NCBI GenBank assembly: GCA_008690995.1
Contig: VRMN01000002.1
Span: forward strand, 1,054,001 to 1,118,000
Direction: 5' to 3'
DNA from: Porphyridium purpureum
Taxonomy: Eukaryota; Rhodophyta; Bangiophyceae; Porphyridiales; Porphyridiaceae
DNA length: 64,000 bases
A model generated the notes under the pieces. It worked only from the letters and a program-made list of their open reading frames with translations. It searched no databases and was not told the DNA's origin. The position numbers were made by a program, and so were the translations under genes. Shown one piece after another: positions 1 to 8,549 of the stretch (within the stretch, counting starts at the first letter, position 1; every line of letters begins with the position of its first letter).

Positions 1-291
1 GCATATGTAGGTAACGCCACTTTGTCATTTTTATCGGCTCAACGAGTCAACGGAATTTTGTGTCCGGTGTGGCGCAGGCTGCGGAGGTCTGAGAAGCGGC
101 GACCAAAATGGATAGGGGACAGTCCCTTTTACCACGTTTTACTAGTAAAATGAACCATTTGACTATGAAGAGGATAAAGGTCCGGTGGAACGGGAATGTG
201 CGGGGAGGTTAAGACGGGTAGGGGGCACATTCGCGATTGTCTGCTGCGCTTCGTTCGCGACACTATTGTTCTTCCCTTGCAAGGACGGGGT

Positions 292-804
292 ATGTCTTTG
301 CAAAACATTAGCATTGACATTCGGCACACGCTGCGCACGCTGCACTGGGGCGGGCGCAAGGAAACATATGAGTGTCGTAGAAAAAGCGATGGTGGGAAGC
401 GCTACGATATCGTTGCAGTAACACCAGAATCTGGTTGTCCCCGTCCCTGTATTGGCGAGATGCTACTGTTCTTGAAGATATCGTACACAACGTGTCCTGT
501 CAATGTGCAGGCAGCAGAGTATCCAAACGCGCGAATGACGGTCGAGCACAATCCAACAGAGTGGAATGTCGCTGTGGTATCACCGTGGAACTTGTGTGCG
601 TTGGATAGCTGCTACTGCATTATTGCCTCACCGGTGTTGCATCATTTGGTTGCAGATGATACCCTCGATAATCTGCTCTGCATCCGTGCGGAGCATATCC
701 TCACAAAAGTTTGCGCACTCTTGGATGTGAATACACACGCCCACGACCGCAAATATTTCTGCCTTGATCCGTGTCGTCTCTTGCGAGTAGAAACATATGT
801 GTAG
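292..804 (+). CDS. Hypothetical protein, 170 aa (island gene 1)
   Basis: The frame is open from 196, but the first ATG is at 292, giving 170 residues. I recognise no domain. The protein is fairly rich in cysteine (about ten, including several in its last third) and has no clear signal peptide or membrane segment. It contains three ATAT palindromes (365, 406, 477), a fourth at 752, and its last sense codons before the stop run through the CATATG at 794-799. Like its neighbours it belongs to the palindrome-rich island. It may be a real gene or an exon of one; only the open length and the shared sequence style support it. Confidence 0.4.
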   Translation: MSLQNISIDIRHTLRTLHWGGRKETYECRRKSDGGKRYDIVAVTPESGCPRPCIGEMLLFLKISYTTCPVNVQAAEYPNARMTVEHNPTEWNVAVVSPWNLCALDSCYCIIASPVLHHLVADDTLDNLLCIRAEHILTKVCALLDVNTHAHDRKYFCLDPCRLLRVETYV

Positions 805-1066
805 AGGAAAGCATGTCGATGAATTTTGCCCCCTTCGCTCACTTTGAAGACCAACAATGCGATCCCTTCCGTAGCTCGTCCCGCTCTGCCTCGGTGTCTC
901 CAGCCCACCCATGAGCGCGCGGCTCCACGGGTTTGCCTTTGCACATGCAGGGCCTCGAAGGCGTCCGGTAAATTGTTTACGCCGGGCGTAACGAAGCGAT
1001 ACAAAGTCACACCGTTCCCCAACACTACTTCGAGCTCCCAGCGAAGGAGAGGGAGGTGGTTTATGG

Positions 1067-1696
1067 ATGAAAATGCCAGTCCTTATGGAGACAGCAAGCG
1101 AACCGACGAGAAAAACGAATGACGCGCGGGGTTCAAAGCGCAAGCGTACCGGCGTCGAACCAGGTGTGGAGCCAGTGAGTCCACGCGCGGTGCCATCCCA
1201 TTTGGCTCGCGCAGCCCAGATGCAACGTGAACATGATAGTGCAAAGTCAATTGACATTGCGGATATCCGGCACTTGCACGACTTGGGTCGTGCGAGCGAT
1301 GGTATGGCGGTCAGTGACGACGACGGTCTTGTCCATCGACTGCTCCGCGTACTGATGTTCGCCACTGACGTGATAGAAGACCGTGCCCGGATCAAGGAGC
1401 TTGAGATGAGGGTAGCAGCATTGTCCCGGAAGGTCACAATATTGGAGACTCGGATACACGGGAGCGTCGCCGTTGACTCGCTGGATGTCAGCGATATTGA
1501 GACACCAAAGTCGGTAATTGGTGACGTGAGCCTTGCACAGTTCACGAGAGCCGCCCCGATATCGGACGCAGTAGCCGGGAATATCCGCGACATTTACACT
1601 CGTAGATGCGGCATCGCAAAAACATGGCTGCGTTCCATAGCCCCGCATGACAGACCTTACCCATATGAACTGGTTCTGGCAAGATACGCCGGATGA
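1067..1696 (+). CDS. Hypothetical protein with coiled coil, 209 aa (island gene 2)
   Basis: Starts at ATG 1067. The first 35 residues are basic, with a KRKR-type cluster that could be a nuclear localisation signal. Residues around 110-140 form a heptad-like helix (IKELEMRVAALSRKVTILE), suggesting a short coiled coil and self-association. No catalytic motif is visible and I do not recognise the family. GATATC at 1262 and 1558, AATATT at 1438 and CATATG at 1662 lie inside it. A 321-aa frame antisense to it (628-1593) is judged a shadow because it lacks any recognisable order, but that choice is not certain. Confidence 0.45.
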   Translation: MKMPVLMETASEPTRKTNDARGSKRKRTGVEPGVEPVSPRAVPSHLARAAQMQREHDSAKSIDIADIRHLHDLGRASDGMAVSDDDGLVHRLLRVLMFATDVIEDRARIKELEMRVAALSRKVTILETRIHGSVAVDSLDVSDIETPKSVIGDVSLAQFTRAAPISDAVAGNIRDIYTRRCGIAKTWLRSIAPHDRPYPYELVLARYAG

Positions 1697-1902
1697 CCAT
1701 GGTGGCCGGCCGTGGTGGTTCTCAGTATTGACGGACTTGGCCCTGAAGTTCTTATGAAAGGGTGCGTGCGAGATACCTCTGAAGAAAGCCGCAAGAAAGC
1801 CGACGAAGATGCGATGACATTGAGGAAGGGTTGCATCGTTGTCCGTTTCCTTGGGAAAAGCGCCGCATCTTTTGTGTGGGTCCTCATGGAGCACCTACAC
1901 AT

Positions 1903-2034
1903 ATGAAGCACGATTTTACCCTTGCAGATGGTACGCCGAAAGGGCGCACAAAGCCATCGAAAGAGTTGGCGTCGGCGTATGCCATGGCGAAACAGTATGC
2001 TGATATCAGACTCAATGGCGCAAAGACCCGTTGA
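1903..2034 (+). CDS. Possible small ORF or 3' exon, 43 aa
   Basis: An ATG at 1903, embedded in the CATATG at 1900-1905, opens a lysine- and alanine-rich 43-residue frame ending at 2034. It lies 207 bp after island gene 2 on the same strand and 58 bp before the 3' end of the convergent gene at 2093. It could be a separate small protein, a terminal exon of gene 2, or chance. GATATC at 2002 is inside. No similarity is recognised. Confidence 0.2.
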   Translation: MKHDFTLADGTPKGRTKPSKELASAYAMAKQYADIRLNGAKTR

Positions 2035-2092
2035 TGACTTTTTGTCTGCGCAAGGCGAGCAATAAACTCCATTTATAAGCAGTACACTATGT

Positions 2093-3727
2093 TCAAGGTT
2101 TCGTGTCCGAACCGGAATATTCCATGTAGTCCAGGAACGACGGTGCAGATGCCGCGGATGGTGCGCCCATAGCTTGTTCGATATCGTCGCTTTCATTCAT
2201 TGAGTTCACCGTTGGAGCATGTGAAGGTCGGGGCAAACGACTAACAGACGCGCGCGGGCAATTGATGAGGCGCAATTGAGTTGCACGATATCGGATGGCT
2301 CGACACAAGCGTAGGTCTCCGTCGTTGATTGCGATATCGCTGTCACGGACACAAATTCGGCCCTCTTCGTCCAGCTGTATGGAATGGATATCCGAGCGAA
2401 ACCAGCGTCGGCATATCTGGATACACTTCAATATGCCCATGAAGCCCTTCTCAGGCAGCTTTTCATCAGCCCAAGACGTATATGCTTCCCAGTGTACTGG
2501 AATATTCCATTCGTCTTCATTATCTCCAGACATGTCATCACTTTTCTCCGATCGGTCTTGCCACTCCGATGCGGGGTCATCACGTGCTTGACACACTTTC
2601 GATACCGATGGTGCCCGCGCCTGAGCCGAAGAGACAACGAGGGAGTGCATCTGCAGCATACAGAGCCCTTCCAAGTTGAGTCCGATATCAGCAAACGGAT
2701 AGTCTTTTCCATCCTTCGCACCCGAGCGCAGGTCCAATAGTGACAGCATGAGCGAGTTTGACCACAGTGTCGACGACCAAGCCTTGTCAGATTCGGAACC
2801 GTCCCTATCCGGACGTAGCCATATGGAGTCCGCTTCATCGATTTTCAGCTCACGACAAAGGACACTGTAGTATGGATCCCGTTCAAGCGCCAATATTGAT
2901 CGGCTATACTTTCCCAGGACCTGCGTGATTGCGCAGTAGATCGCAGTCATCCAAGTGATCCCGAGATCGAGAGCTTCCTTCTCCTCGTTTGGCGTGATGC
3001 TGTCATCCAGTGGAACTAGACTTGTACCATATGGTGATACTGGCGTTCTGAACTTTCTGTACAGTCTAGTACTTAATAATGGCCGACAGGCAAACGACTT
3101 GACCGGTTCCTCAACCGTCCCGTCTCGCGTTATGCAGTCGACGACGCGACGCGCGGTTCCCAAGTGGGCCTTGAAAGCTGCCGCGAGCGACATGCGAATA
3201 TTCCTACGGAGCCCATTTTTGGCACCTTCCAGCGATTCCTGCATCAAAGTAGTAAGTGCTTCGTCTTCCATCATGGACGGAGGACCCACAAACCCAATGT
3301 CAGTGTACCATGTGGTAAACATTGTCAAGCCCGGCGATGCCGCTGGCGTGTACGGCTCGCGATGATCATATGTAGCGGCAAGGCGCTCGAAGTTGCGCCA
3401 GAAGTCCATACAGCCCGTACCCGCGTCGTCGACCTTTACAACAGCAGGCAACAGCCCACGATTCACAATATTGCGCACAAAGATATCGGTCGCGGAGCCT
3501 CTTCTGGCTCGCTTCTTCGCTCTGTCTTTCCCGCGGCGCCGCCGCCCAAAATTGGAGCCATCGACTGTGGAAGACAAGGCTGGTGTGACCACAGCCTCCG
3601 CCGGCGCGTCCTCATCCCCCCGCAGCCGCCGGGCCACTGCGCTGCGCGACGATATCTCAGCGCTGCGACTCATTCTAATATTGACACCCGCGCCACGGAC
3701 ACGCGCACCCCTTCCCAAGTCTGCCAT
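2093..3727 (-). CDS. Hypothetical protein, 544 aa (island gene 3)
   Basis: The frame is open back to 3754, but the first ATG is at 3727-3725, inside the CATATG palindrome at 3725-3730. The N-terminal 80 residues are strongly basic (an RRRRGKDRAKKRARR stretch), which suggests nuclear import or nucleic-acid binding. The middle is mixed alpha/beta with tryptophans, and the C-terminal part is acidic and serine-rich (around the SEKSDDMSGDNEDE stretch). No conserved domain or catalytic signature is recognised. About 15 ATAT palindromes lie within it. It is transcribed divergently from the large RING gene across a 282-bp spacer, so the two may be co-regulated. Confidence 0.55.
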   Translation of the reverse strand: MADLGRGARVRGAGVNIRMSRSAEISSRSAVARRLRGDEDAPAEAVVTPALSSTVDGSNFGRRRRGKDRAKKRARRGSATDIFVRNIVNRGLLPAVVKVDDAGTGCMDFWRNFERLAATYDHREPYTPAASPGLTMFTTWYTDIGFVGPPSMMEDEALTTLMQESLEGAKNGLRRNIRMSLAAAFKAHLGTARRVVDCITRDGTVEEPVKSFACRPLLSTRLYRKFRTPVSPYGTSLVPLDDSITPNEEKEALDLGITWMTAIYCAITQVLGKYSRSILALERDPYYSVLCRELKIDEADSIWLRPDRDGSESDKAWSSTLWSNSLMLSLLDLRSGAKDGKDYPFADIGLNLEGLCMLQMHSLVVSSAQARAPSVSKVCQARDDPASEWQDRSEKSDDMSGDNEDEWNIPVHWEAYTSWADEKLPEKGFMGILKCIQICRRWFRSDIHSIQLDEEGRICVRDSDIAINDGDLRLCRAIRYRATQLRLINCPRASVSRLPRPSHAPTVNSMNESDDIEQAMGAPSAASAPSFLDYMEYSGSDTKP

Positions 3728-4009
3728 ATGGCGCGCCACCTTCGAGACGCACAAGTTCGCCTATCTCTCTTCTCCCCCTTGGCGAGAGCGCGCGCAAAAG
3801 ACAAGTCTAGATTGGAAAAATAGAGCTATTTTCATATCAAAACGTGACCTCTTGGACGTGACCCGTGTGGGGTGTTGGGGAAGGGATCGCATGCCGTCAA
3901 GTTGCGAAGGGGTCGCTTGCTCGCGGAGAAAAAGGGGAGCGGCGATATTGCGACAGAGGCAGGTTCTGCGGAGACGGGGATTTGCCGGCTGACGACAGCA
4001 CTTGTCCAT
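3728..4009. promoter_or_regulatory. Divergent promoter region of the two large island genes
   Basis: This 282-bp spacer separates the ATG at 3727 (minus) from the ATG at 4010 (plus). Both initiation codons are themselves the second half of a CATATG palindrome, so a site sits at each border (3725-3730 and 4007-4012). Between them there is no further site and no convincing TATA box; an AT-rich stretch lies at about 3815-3840. A longer non-ATG open frame on the plus side begins at 3872 (GTG) and is not taken as the start. Confidence 0.4.
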
Positions 4010-7000
4010 ATGGAACGCTCGCTCGGTTCATACCGGGCGGAGGCATGGGAGCTGGAGGACTTGTACGCGTCCGGAGATATCACCCAGGATGACTTGGACG
4101 CCACTCCATATGGACAAAGGATGTGGTTCGGGCCGCTGCTGCCGCCCGATCTTCCGCAGGTCTCTCGGGTGCGGCGCACGGAAGCCTTGCGCCGTGACGA
4201 GACGGCCGCGTCGGACCCGATGTCTCACGCCGATATCGGAGCCCGCGAGGCGCACCTGGGCATCGCTGTGAGCCATGCCTTTTTGATGTACTTCAGCAAT
4301 ATTGTTGGAGCTCTCAAGTGTCTACTTGGCGGCGTCACGGTGGCCCACTGGATCGCAGAAACCCCATATGGGCAGCACCACTATTCAGCTCATATGGGAG
4401 AGCGGGAGGTGGCACTGTATCGCATGTTTCTGGCGGCGCAGCGCACGGAACGCCTCTTTGCGTGGTCATATGACGAATTCACGGGTGCGGTTGCCGACCA
4501 AAGTGCTCCGCGCCAGCTTTCATATGGACATAAGCGCAGGCGCACTGACGCAGGTGCACTCGGATATCCGAGCCGTGCACGCATTGAAGAGAGTCTAGAC
4601 TTGGAGGCGTGGCTGCTGAAGCAGAGATGCGAGTGGCCTCGCCGCCTGACAACCGTTGGCCCATATGAGCTCAGCCCAAAGCCGACGCGAAGTGACGGCT
4701 GGAACAGCGCATATGCTCATTTTTACCATTTGCGCTCGCTTATGCCTGCTGCGTACGGTGCGCTATCATATGATGCTGCATTGGTGGTTCGCGTTGACGA
4801 TGATGCGGTGGAGCGCATCTTGAGGCTTACTCGCAACGCTTATCGGCTTCCTCAATTGCCGCGCAATATTGCATTCCCGTGCAACAGAGAAGCATGCCCG
4901 GCCGTCATTTTCGTCCACGAAGGCCCAAGGTTCCATGTGGAGACGATGCCGACAGGTCCGCGCAGGGCAAGAGACGTTGACCAATTGTTCCCGAAGGGAT
5001 GCTTGGCGCGCTTAGAACGCATCCGCGCCGCGCGCGTGATGATGGACTTTGCGACAACGCTCCTCGATATCAGCACGTATGCTATCGTATGGTTTGGCAG
5101 AGATGGCGCTCTTGCGCATATGCGAAACTTGGTCCAAGAGCTTCGGAGCCGTGTCATGTCCGCTGACTACTCGGGATCGGTCTTCCCATACGGGCCCACC
5201 GAGATGGATGAACAGCTGCAAAGGGTGTTTCGCTGGCCGCCACACCATACAGAGTATCATGGGCGCCAGCTGCGCGAAGCCTTCAGGATGGAAAACGTCC
5301 CGACCCAGCAGATTTCTGCAGATGGGCAGACTTATACCGTCCCACGCTACTCCGAGCGGCACGCCGTCGATATATGTGTAGCACGGCTGCGGAGCGCTCA
5401 GCTGTATGCTTGGCCTTCGATTGCGAGGACGCAATTGTATGCGTTCCGGGACGCGATAAATCCAGATGGAACGCACGTTCCAGAATTACTCGCACCACGC
5501 TTCGATGTCGGCATGGGCAACATCCTGGAATGGGGCATTGAGCTATGGGACCACACGGTAGAGGCGCACAATCGAATATTCGCACATGCGACGCATGACT
5601 ACCTGTGGGACGACCTGCCCGAACTGCATGCCACACCGAGGGACACGGACTTGGCCATTGCCAAGGTGTTTGGCAGCTTCCATATGGAGCACGGAGGTAG
5701 CAGGATCAACTTTGGCCTTCCTGAAGACCTCAATATTGATGCAGCCTCGCACGCAGCATCCATCGAGCTCGACACGGCAGCAATCCAGTATTGGAAGGCG
5801 CAAGAGACTGCCTTTGCCTGGGATCGGGGGAGCAGCAGCGTGTGGGTACGATGGTTATCTGGCAACGTGACCCGAAGACATACGTACCGCGGACACCAGT
5901 GCACATCTAATGTGCGATCAATAGAGCATGGGGGGACCGCGCCATATGGTGTCTGGATCGCCATGCTCAGGCGATTGTGGGTGGATGGCTGGCAGCTGCA
6001 GAGGGGCCTTGAATGTGCAGCGGAGATGCTACCACGCCCGTCCGAGCCGCGCACGCCATATGGCACCCGTTTTGAGGAGCCTTTTGCCCCGCAAACGCAC
6101 CGCACGTCCAGCTTCGCAAGCGGTACTTACGGGGATGTGCCATTGCCAGCGGCCAGCCAAAGTTGGAGCGATGTGGACATCGTGCAAAGTCCGATATCAG
6201 CAGCTGTGCGTGCACTTCCGGCGTCCGCACACGTGGATATCCAAGACTGCTTGATCTGTCAATTTCCAGTGACAGGCCAGTTCATCTACGAGTGCGCGAC
6301 CCTGCACCCGACATGCACCAGCTGCCTGCGCATGACATATGTCTTGAAGGTGGCGAACATGTACAGCGTAGAACTGTCGAACTTCCATATGAATGACAGG
6401 TTCATGCGCAATTACAGCATGTGCGAATTGTGCAGGAAGGCCGTTGGCGTCTGCCGCATATGCGAGCAAAATTACGCATTCGTGCCCTTCCATCTTGCCG
6501 GTGCAATCTGTACGGAAGGCTTCTCGGACGCTTTCGTCGACCACATGGAGAGATGCCTTTTAACATGGCATGTCACAGATTTTGCTGCTTTGGCCGGCTG
6601 CATCGCCGAACCCAGAAGCTCGGGCAGGTGGCGGATATCCACGAACCCACCGCTCGTCGAACTGGTAGCAGGCCAGGCGCGGCGCCACTTCGCGCACAGC
6701 ATATGCCACAATATTGTGCGCATAATGCTCGTCGAAATGCGCCGGGCCCGGGCTCGCCAGATGGCTTTGCAAGTGGAGGATATCCAGGAGTTGCTGGAGT
6801 ACTTCCCTGGAAATCGACGCAGGCCGTATGGAATATCCCGCAAGCTTGCGTTTGACGTTCTGGACACGCGCCGATTTCCTGTGTGGGACGATATCGTCAA
6901 CAAGTACAACATGTACTGGGATATCCGACCGGTCGTACAGGCAATTGGCTCGAGCCCAGATTGGCCTCACCCGCCGAACTTGCCCTGGTGCCAACATATG

Positions 7001-7432
7001 AACAGTACGTGGCGACCTGGGTATATCCGGCATTCTCGGGGTCAGCGCATGATGGAGGATATCCTTTCATATGAGCGACAGCGGGCTCGCTGCTGGTGCG
7101 ATTACTTCGTGTCGGAAACCAAGCTCCGCATGCGGCAGGCACTAAGCGATCATTTGGTCTCGCTGCAGGAAGGCGGCACCGGGTTAATACCGCCGCCACT
7201 GCGAGAGCTTTGCGTGTGCGACGAGTGCAGGACAGGGCAAGGCGTGGCTGCTCATATGAGAAGATACCCAGGGCTGGCGGACGACATGAAGATCGCGTGG
7301 TACCTTGCCAAGAAGGCCATCGCATATGCGAACCACGGCTCCGTGACGGGACCGCTCAATACGTACCAGGTGCCGTCAATATTGACGTGGTCACCGAGGC
7401 AATTCCGTGACCACGCTGACAGCACAGAATGA
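4010..7432 (+). CDS. Large RING-finger protein, 1140 aa (island gene 4)
   Basis: A single frame of 1140 residues from ATG 4010; the open frame extends upstream only to a GTG at 3872. A RING-HC finger is visible: Cys747-x2-Cys750, Cys762, His766, Cys769-x2-Cys772, then a 32-residue loop to Cys805-x2-Cys808. It is followed by another Cys pair, 815/818, which could replace the last pair. RING fingers commonly recruit E2 enzymes for ubiquitin transfer. The other 700 N-terminal and 320 C-terminal residues match nothing I know; they are rich in Arg, Trp, Tyr and His, and a second CxxC-type cluster lies near the C-terminus. About 38 ATAT palindromes lie in the gene. They are read as His-Met, x-Tyr-x (often Pro-Tyr-Gly) or x-Ile-x depending on phase, so the words do not reflect one protein motif. 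Confidence 0.7.
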   Translation: MERSLGSYRAEAWELEDLYASGDITQDDLDATPYGQRMWFGPLLPPDLPQVSRVRRTEALRRDETAASDPMSHADIGAREAHLGIAVSHAFLMYFSNIVGALKCLLGGVTVAHWIAETPYGQHHYSAHMGEREVALYRMFLAAQRTERLFAWSYDEFTGAVADQSAPRQLSYGHKRRRTDAGALGYPSRARIEESLDLEAWLLKQRCEWPRRLTTVGPYELSPKPTRSDGWNSAYAHFYHLRSLMPAAYGALSYDAALVVRVDDDAVERILRLTRNAYRLPQLPRNIAFPCNREACPAVIFVHEGPRFHVETMPTGPRRARDVDQLFPKGCLARLERIRAARVMMDFATTLLDISTYAIVWFGRDGALAHMRNLVQELRSRVMSADYSGSVFPYGPTEMDEQLQRVFRWPPHHTEYHGRQLREAFRMENVPTQQISADGQTYTVPRYSERHAVDICVARLRSAQLYAWPSIARTQLYAFRDAINPDGTHVPELLAPRFDVGMGNILEWGIELWDHTVEAHNRIFAHATHDYLWDDLPELHATPRDTDLAIAKVFGSFHMEHGGSRINFGLPEDLNIDAASHAASIELDTAAIQYWKAQETAFAWDRGSSSVWVRWLSGNVTRRHTYRGHQCTSNVRSIEHGGTAPYGVWIAMLRRLWVDGWQLQRGLECAAEMLPRPSEPRTPYGTRFEEPFAPQTHRTSSFASGTYGDVPLPAASQSWSDVDIVQSPISAAVRALPASAHVDIQDCLICQFPVTGQFIYECATLHPTCTSCLRMTYVLKVANMYSVELSNFHMNDRFMRNYSMCELCRKAVGVCRICEQNYAFVPFHLAGAICTEGFSDAFVDHMERCLLTWHVTDFAALAGCIAEPRSSGRWRISTNPPLVELVAGQARRHFAHSICHNIVRIMLVEMRRARARQMALQVEDIQELLEYFPGNRRRPYGISRKLAFDVLDTRRFPVWDDIVNKYNMYWDIRPVVQAIGSSPDWPHPPNLPWCQHMNSTWRPGYIRHSRGQRMMEDILSYERQRARCWCDYFVSETKLRMRQALSDHLVSLQEGGTGLIPPPLRELCVCDECRTGQGVAAHMRRYPGLADDMKIAWYLAKKAIAYANHGSVTGPLNTYQVPSILTWSPRQFRDHADSTE

Positions 7433-7685
7433 TCCATGTAGACCGGGTACAGGAAGTTGAAATATACAGCCAGTGACAATCAATTAAAAACTCCTGCTGT
7501 TTTGCACATTTTCTATGAAAATAGGTAATTTTAGAATAAAATTGAAGAAGGTCGACATTCCGGTGACCGTGTCATGAGAGGTAGAGGCAGCGCCGTGGTG
7601 CGGATTGTAGTAGAAGGCCATTCTCTTTACTAAACCGAAAGACCTTACCTCTGAGCCTATCTCCAAGTGGTGCCGAGTCGCCAGG
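7433..7685. other. Spacer between island and first retroelement
   Basis: No gene is seen. There is no ATAT palindrome after 7383. The last five bases (7681-7685, CCAGG) are the left copy of the target-site duplication of the adjoining retroelement. Confidence 0.5.
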
Positions 7686-7979
7686 TGTTATCCGTTCGAC
7701 CCCAGTCACCTAGAACGGTTCGGTTAATCCGAAACCGGTAAGCCGTTAAACCGGTAGACCGTTTAACCGTTTCTAGAAGCTTCTAGAGGTTCCAGAACCT
7801 TCTAGACGCGCGCAGAAATGCCAATGATTTGCATTGTCATTTCTCTTGGCGCCTTGCTGTCCCTGGCGGAAGTAAGGGTATAAAAAGGCGACGCGCCTGC
7901 CCGGACTAGCCGGTCAGGTCTTGCTCGGAGACAGAAGAGGCAAGAAGAAGAGAGAGTAAAAGGCACAGCATTGGTAACA
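7686..7979 (+). repeat. 5' LTR of the Ty3/Gypsy element
   Basis: 294 bp with TG...CA ends. It carries a TATA box (TATAAAAA at 7879-7886) that probably drives element transcription. Short AACCGGT/ACCGTTTAACC-type repeats fill the first half. It reads as identical to 12852-13145. Confidence 0.93.
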
Positions 7980-8549
7980 TTTGGTATCATCGCTGGTTAC
8001 CTGGGGTTGCTCTAAGGTTCTCTTAGAGTATCTCTGGGGTTGCCTGGGTGGGGGAGTCTGCGGGTTAGGGGGTTCGAGTAAGTCGATCCGGAGGGTGCGA
8101 CGGGCGGAAGCGGGTCTCAGTCTTGGCTGTACGATAGGCCTAGGCCTTGACGGCGGACTCGCTCTCTGCCTTAGCACGCATTAGTAGGCAAGAGCCGTAA
8201 CGGTCAGCCTTCACTAGGATTCATCCTAGTGTCGCACGACCACCTTTGCGAAGGTAGGCGCCGAACACCTCCATACAAGATCGCATCTATAATCCCCGCC
8301 CCAGTGCAAAGGCCCGGGCCGCTCCCCATCCAGCGCAACAGAGGAGGATTGTTGTGTGCTTTGTTGTGTGTGCGTGAGAAGATTGCTGTGTGCGTGTGTG
8401 TGCGTGAGAGGACCGCTTCGTGCGTCGATTTGTGGTCGTGAGGGCGACCGAGCCCCGTTCGTGGTGCGCGCAGCTGTTGGAGAAAGTGAGCATCGGAGGC
8501 TTGCTGTTTGTGTCGTTGTCGTCGTTGAGCGTGCTTTAGTCCAGAAAGC

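Larger units (their letters stand above)
1..7440. other. Island dense in ATAT-centred palindromes
   Basis: Reading base by base I find about 30 CATATG, 23 GATATC and 14 AATATT sites between positions 2 and 7383, roughly one per 110 bp. The fourth possible member, TATATA, is absent. About 49 of the 67 sites extend to an 8-bp perfect palindrome and about 31 to 10 bp; chance would give about 17 and 4. Longer ones include 14-bp palindromes at 4559-4572 and 7374-7387 and 12-bp ones at 2498-2509, 6707-6718, 6887-6898 and 7320-7331. The sites fall inside genes on both strands, in all three codon phases, and in intergenic DNA. The remaining 56.6 kb holds only about 14. The island's genes match no family I recognise apart from one RING finger. 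The right edge lies near 7385-7440; the left edge is outside the window. Confidence 0.85.

Noticed and set aside
628-1593. 321-codon minus-strand frame over island genes 1 and 2
   Set aside because: Overlaps two plus-strand frames and shows a Ser/Arg/Thr composition with no recognisable order; kept as a shadow, though not excluded.
3872-4009. GTG start at 3872 for the large RING gene
   Set aside because: Nuclear genes normally use ATG, and the next in-frame ATG is at 4010.
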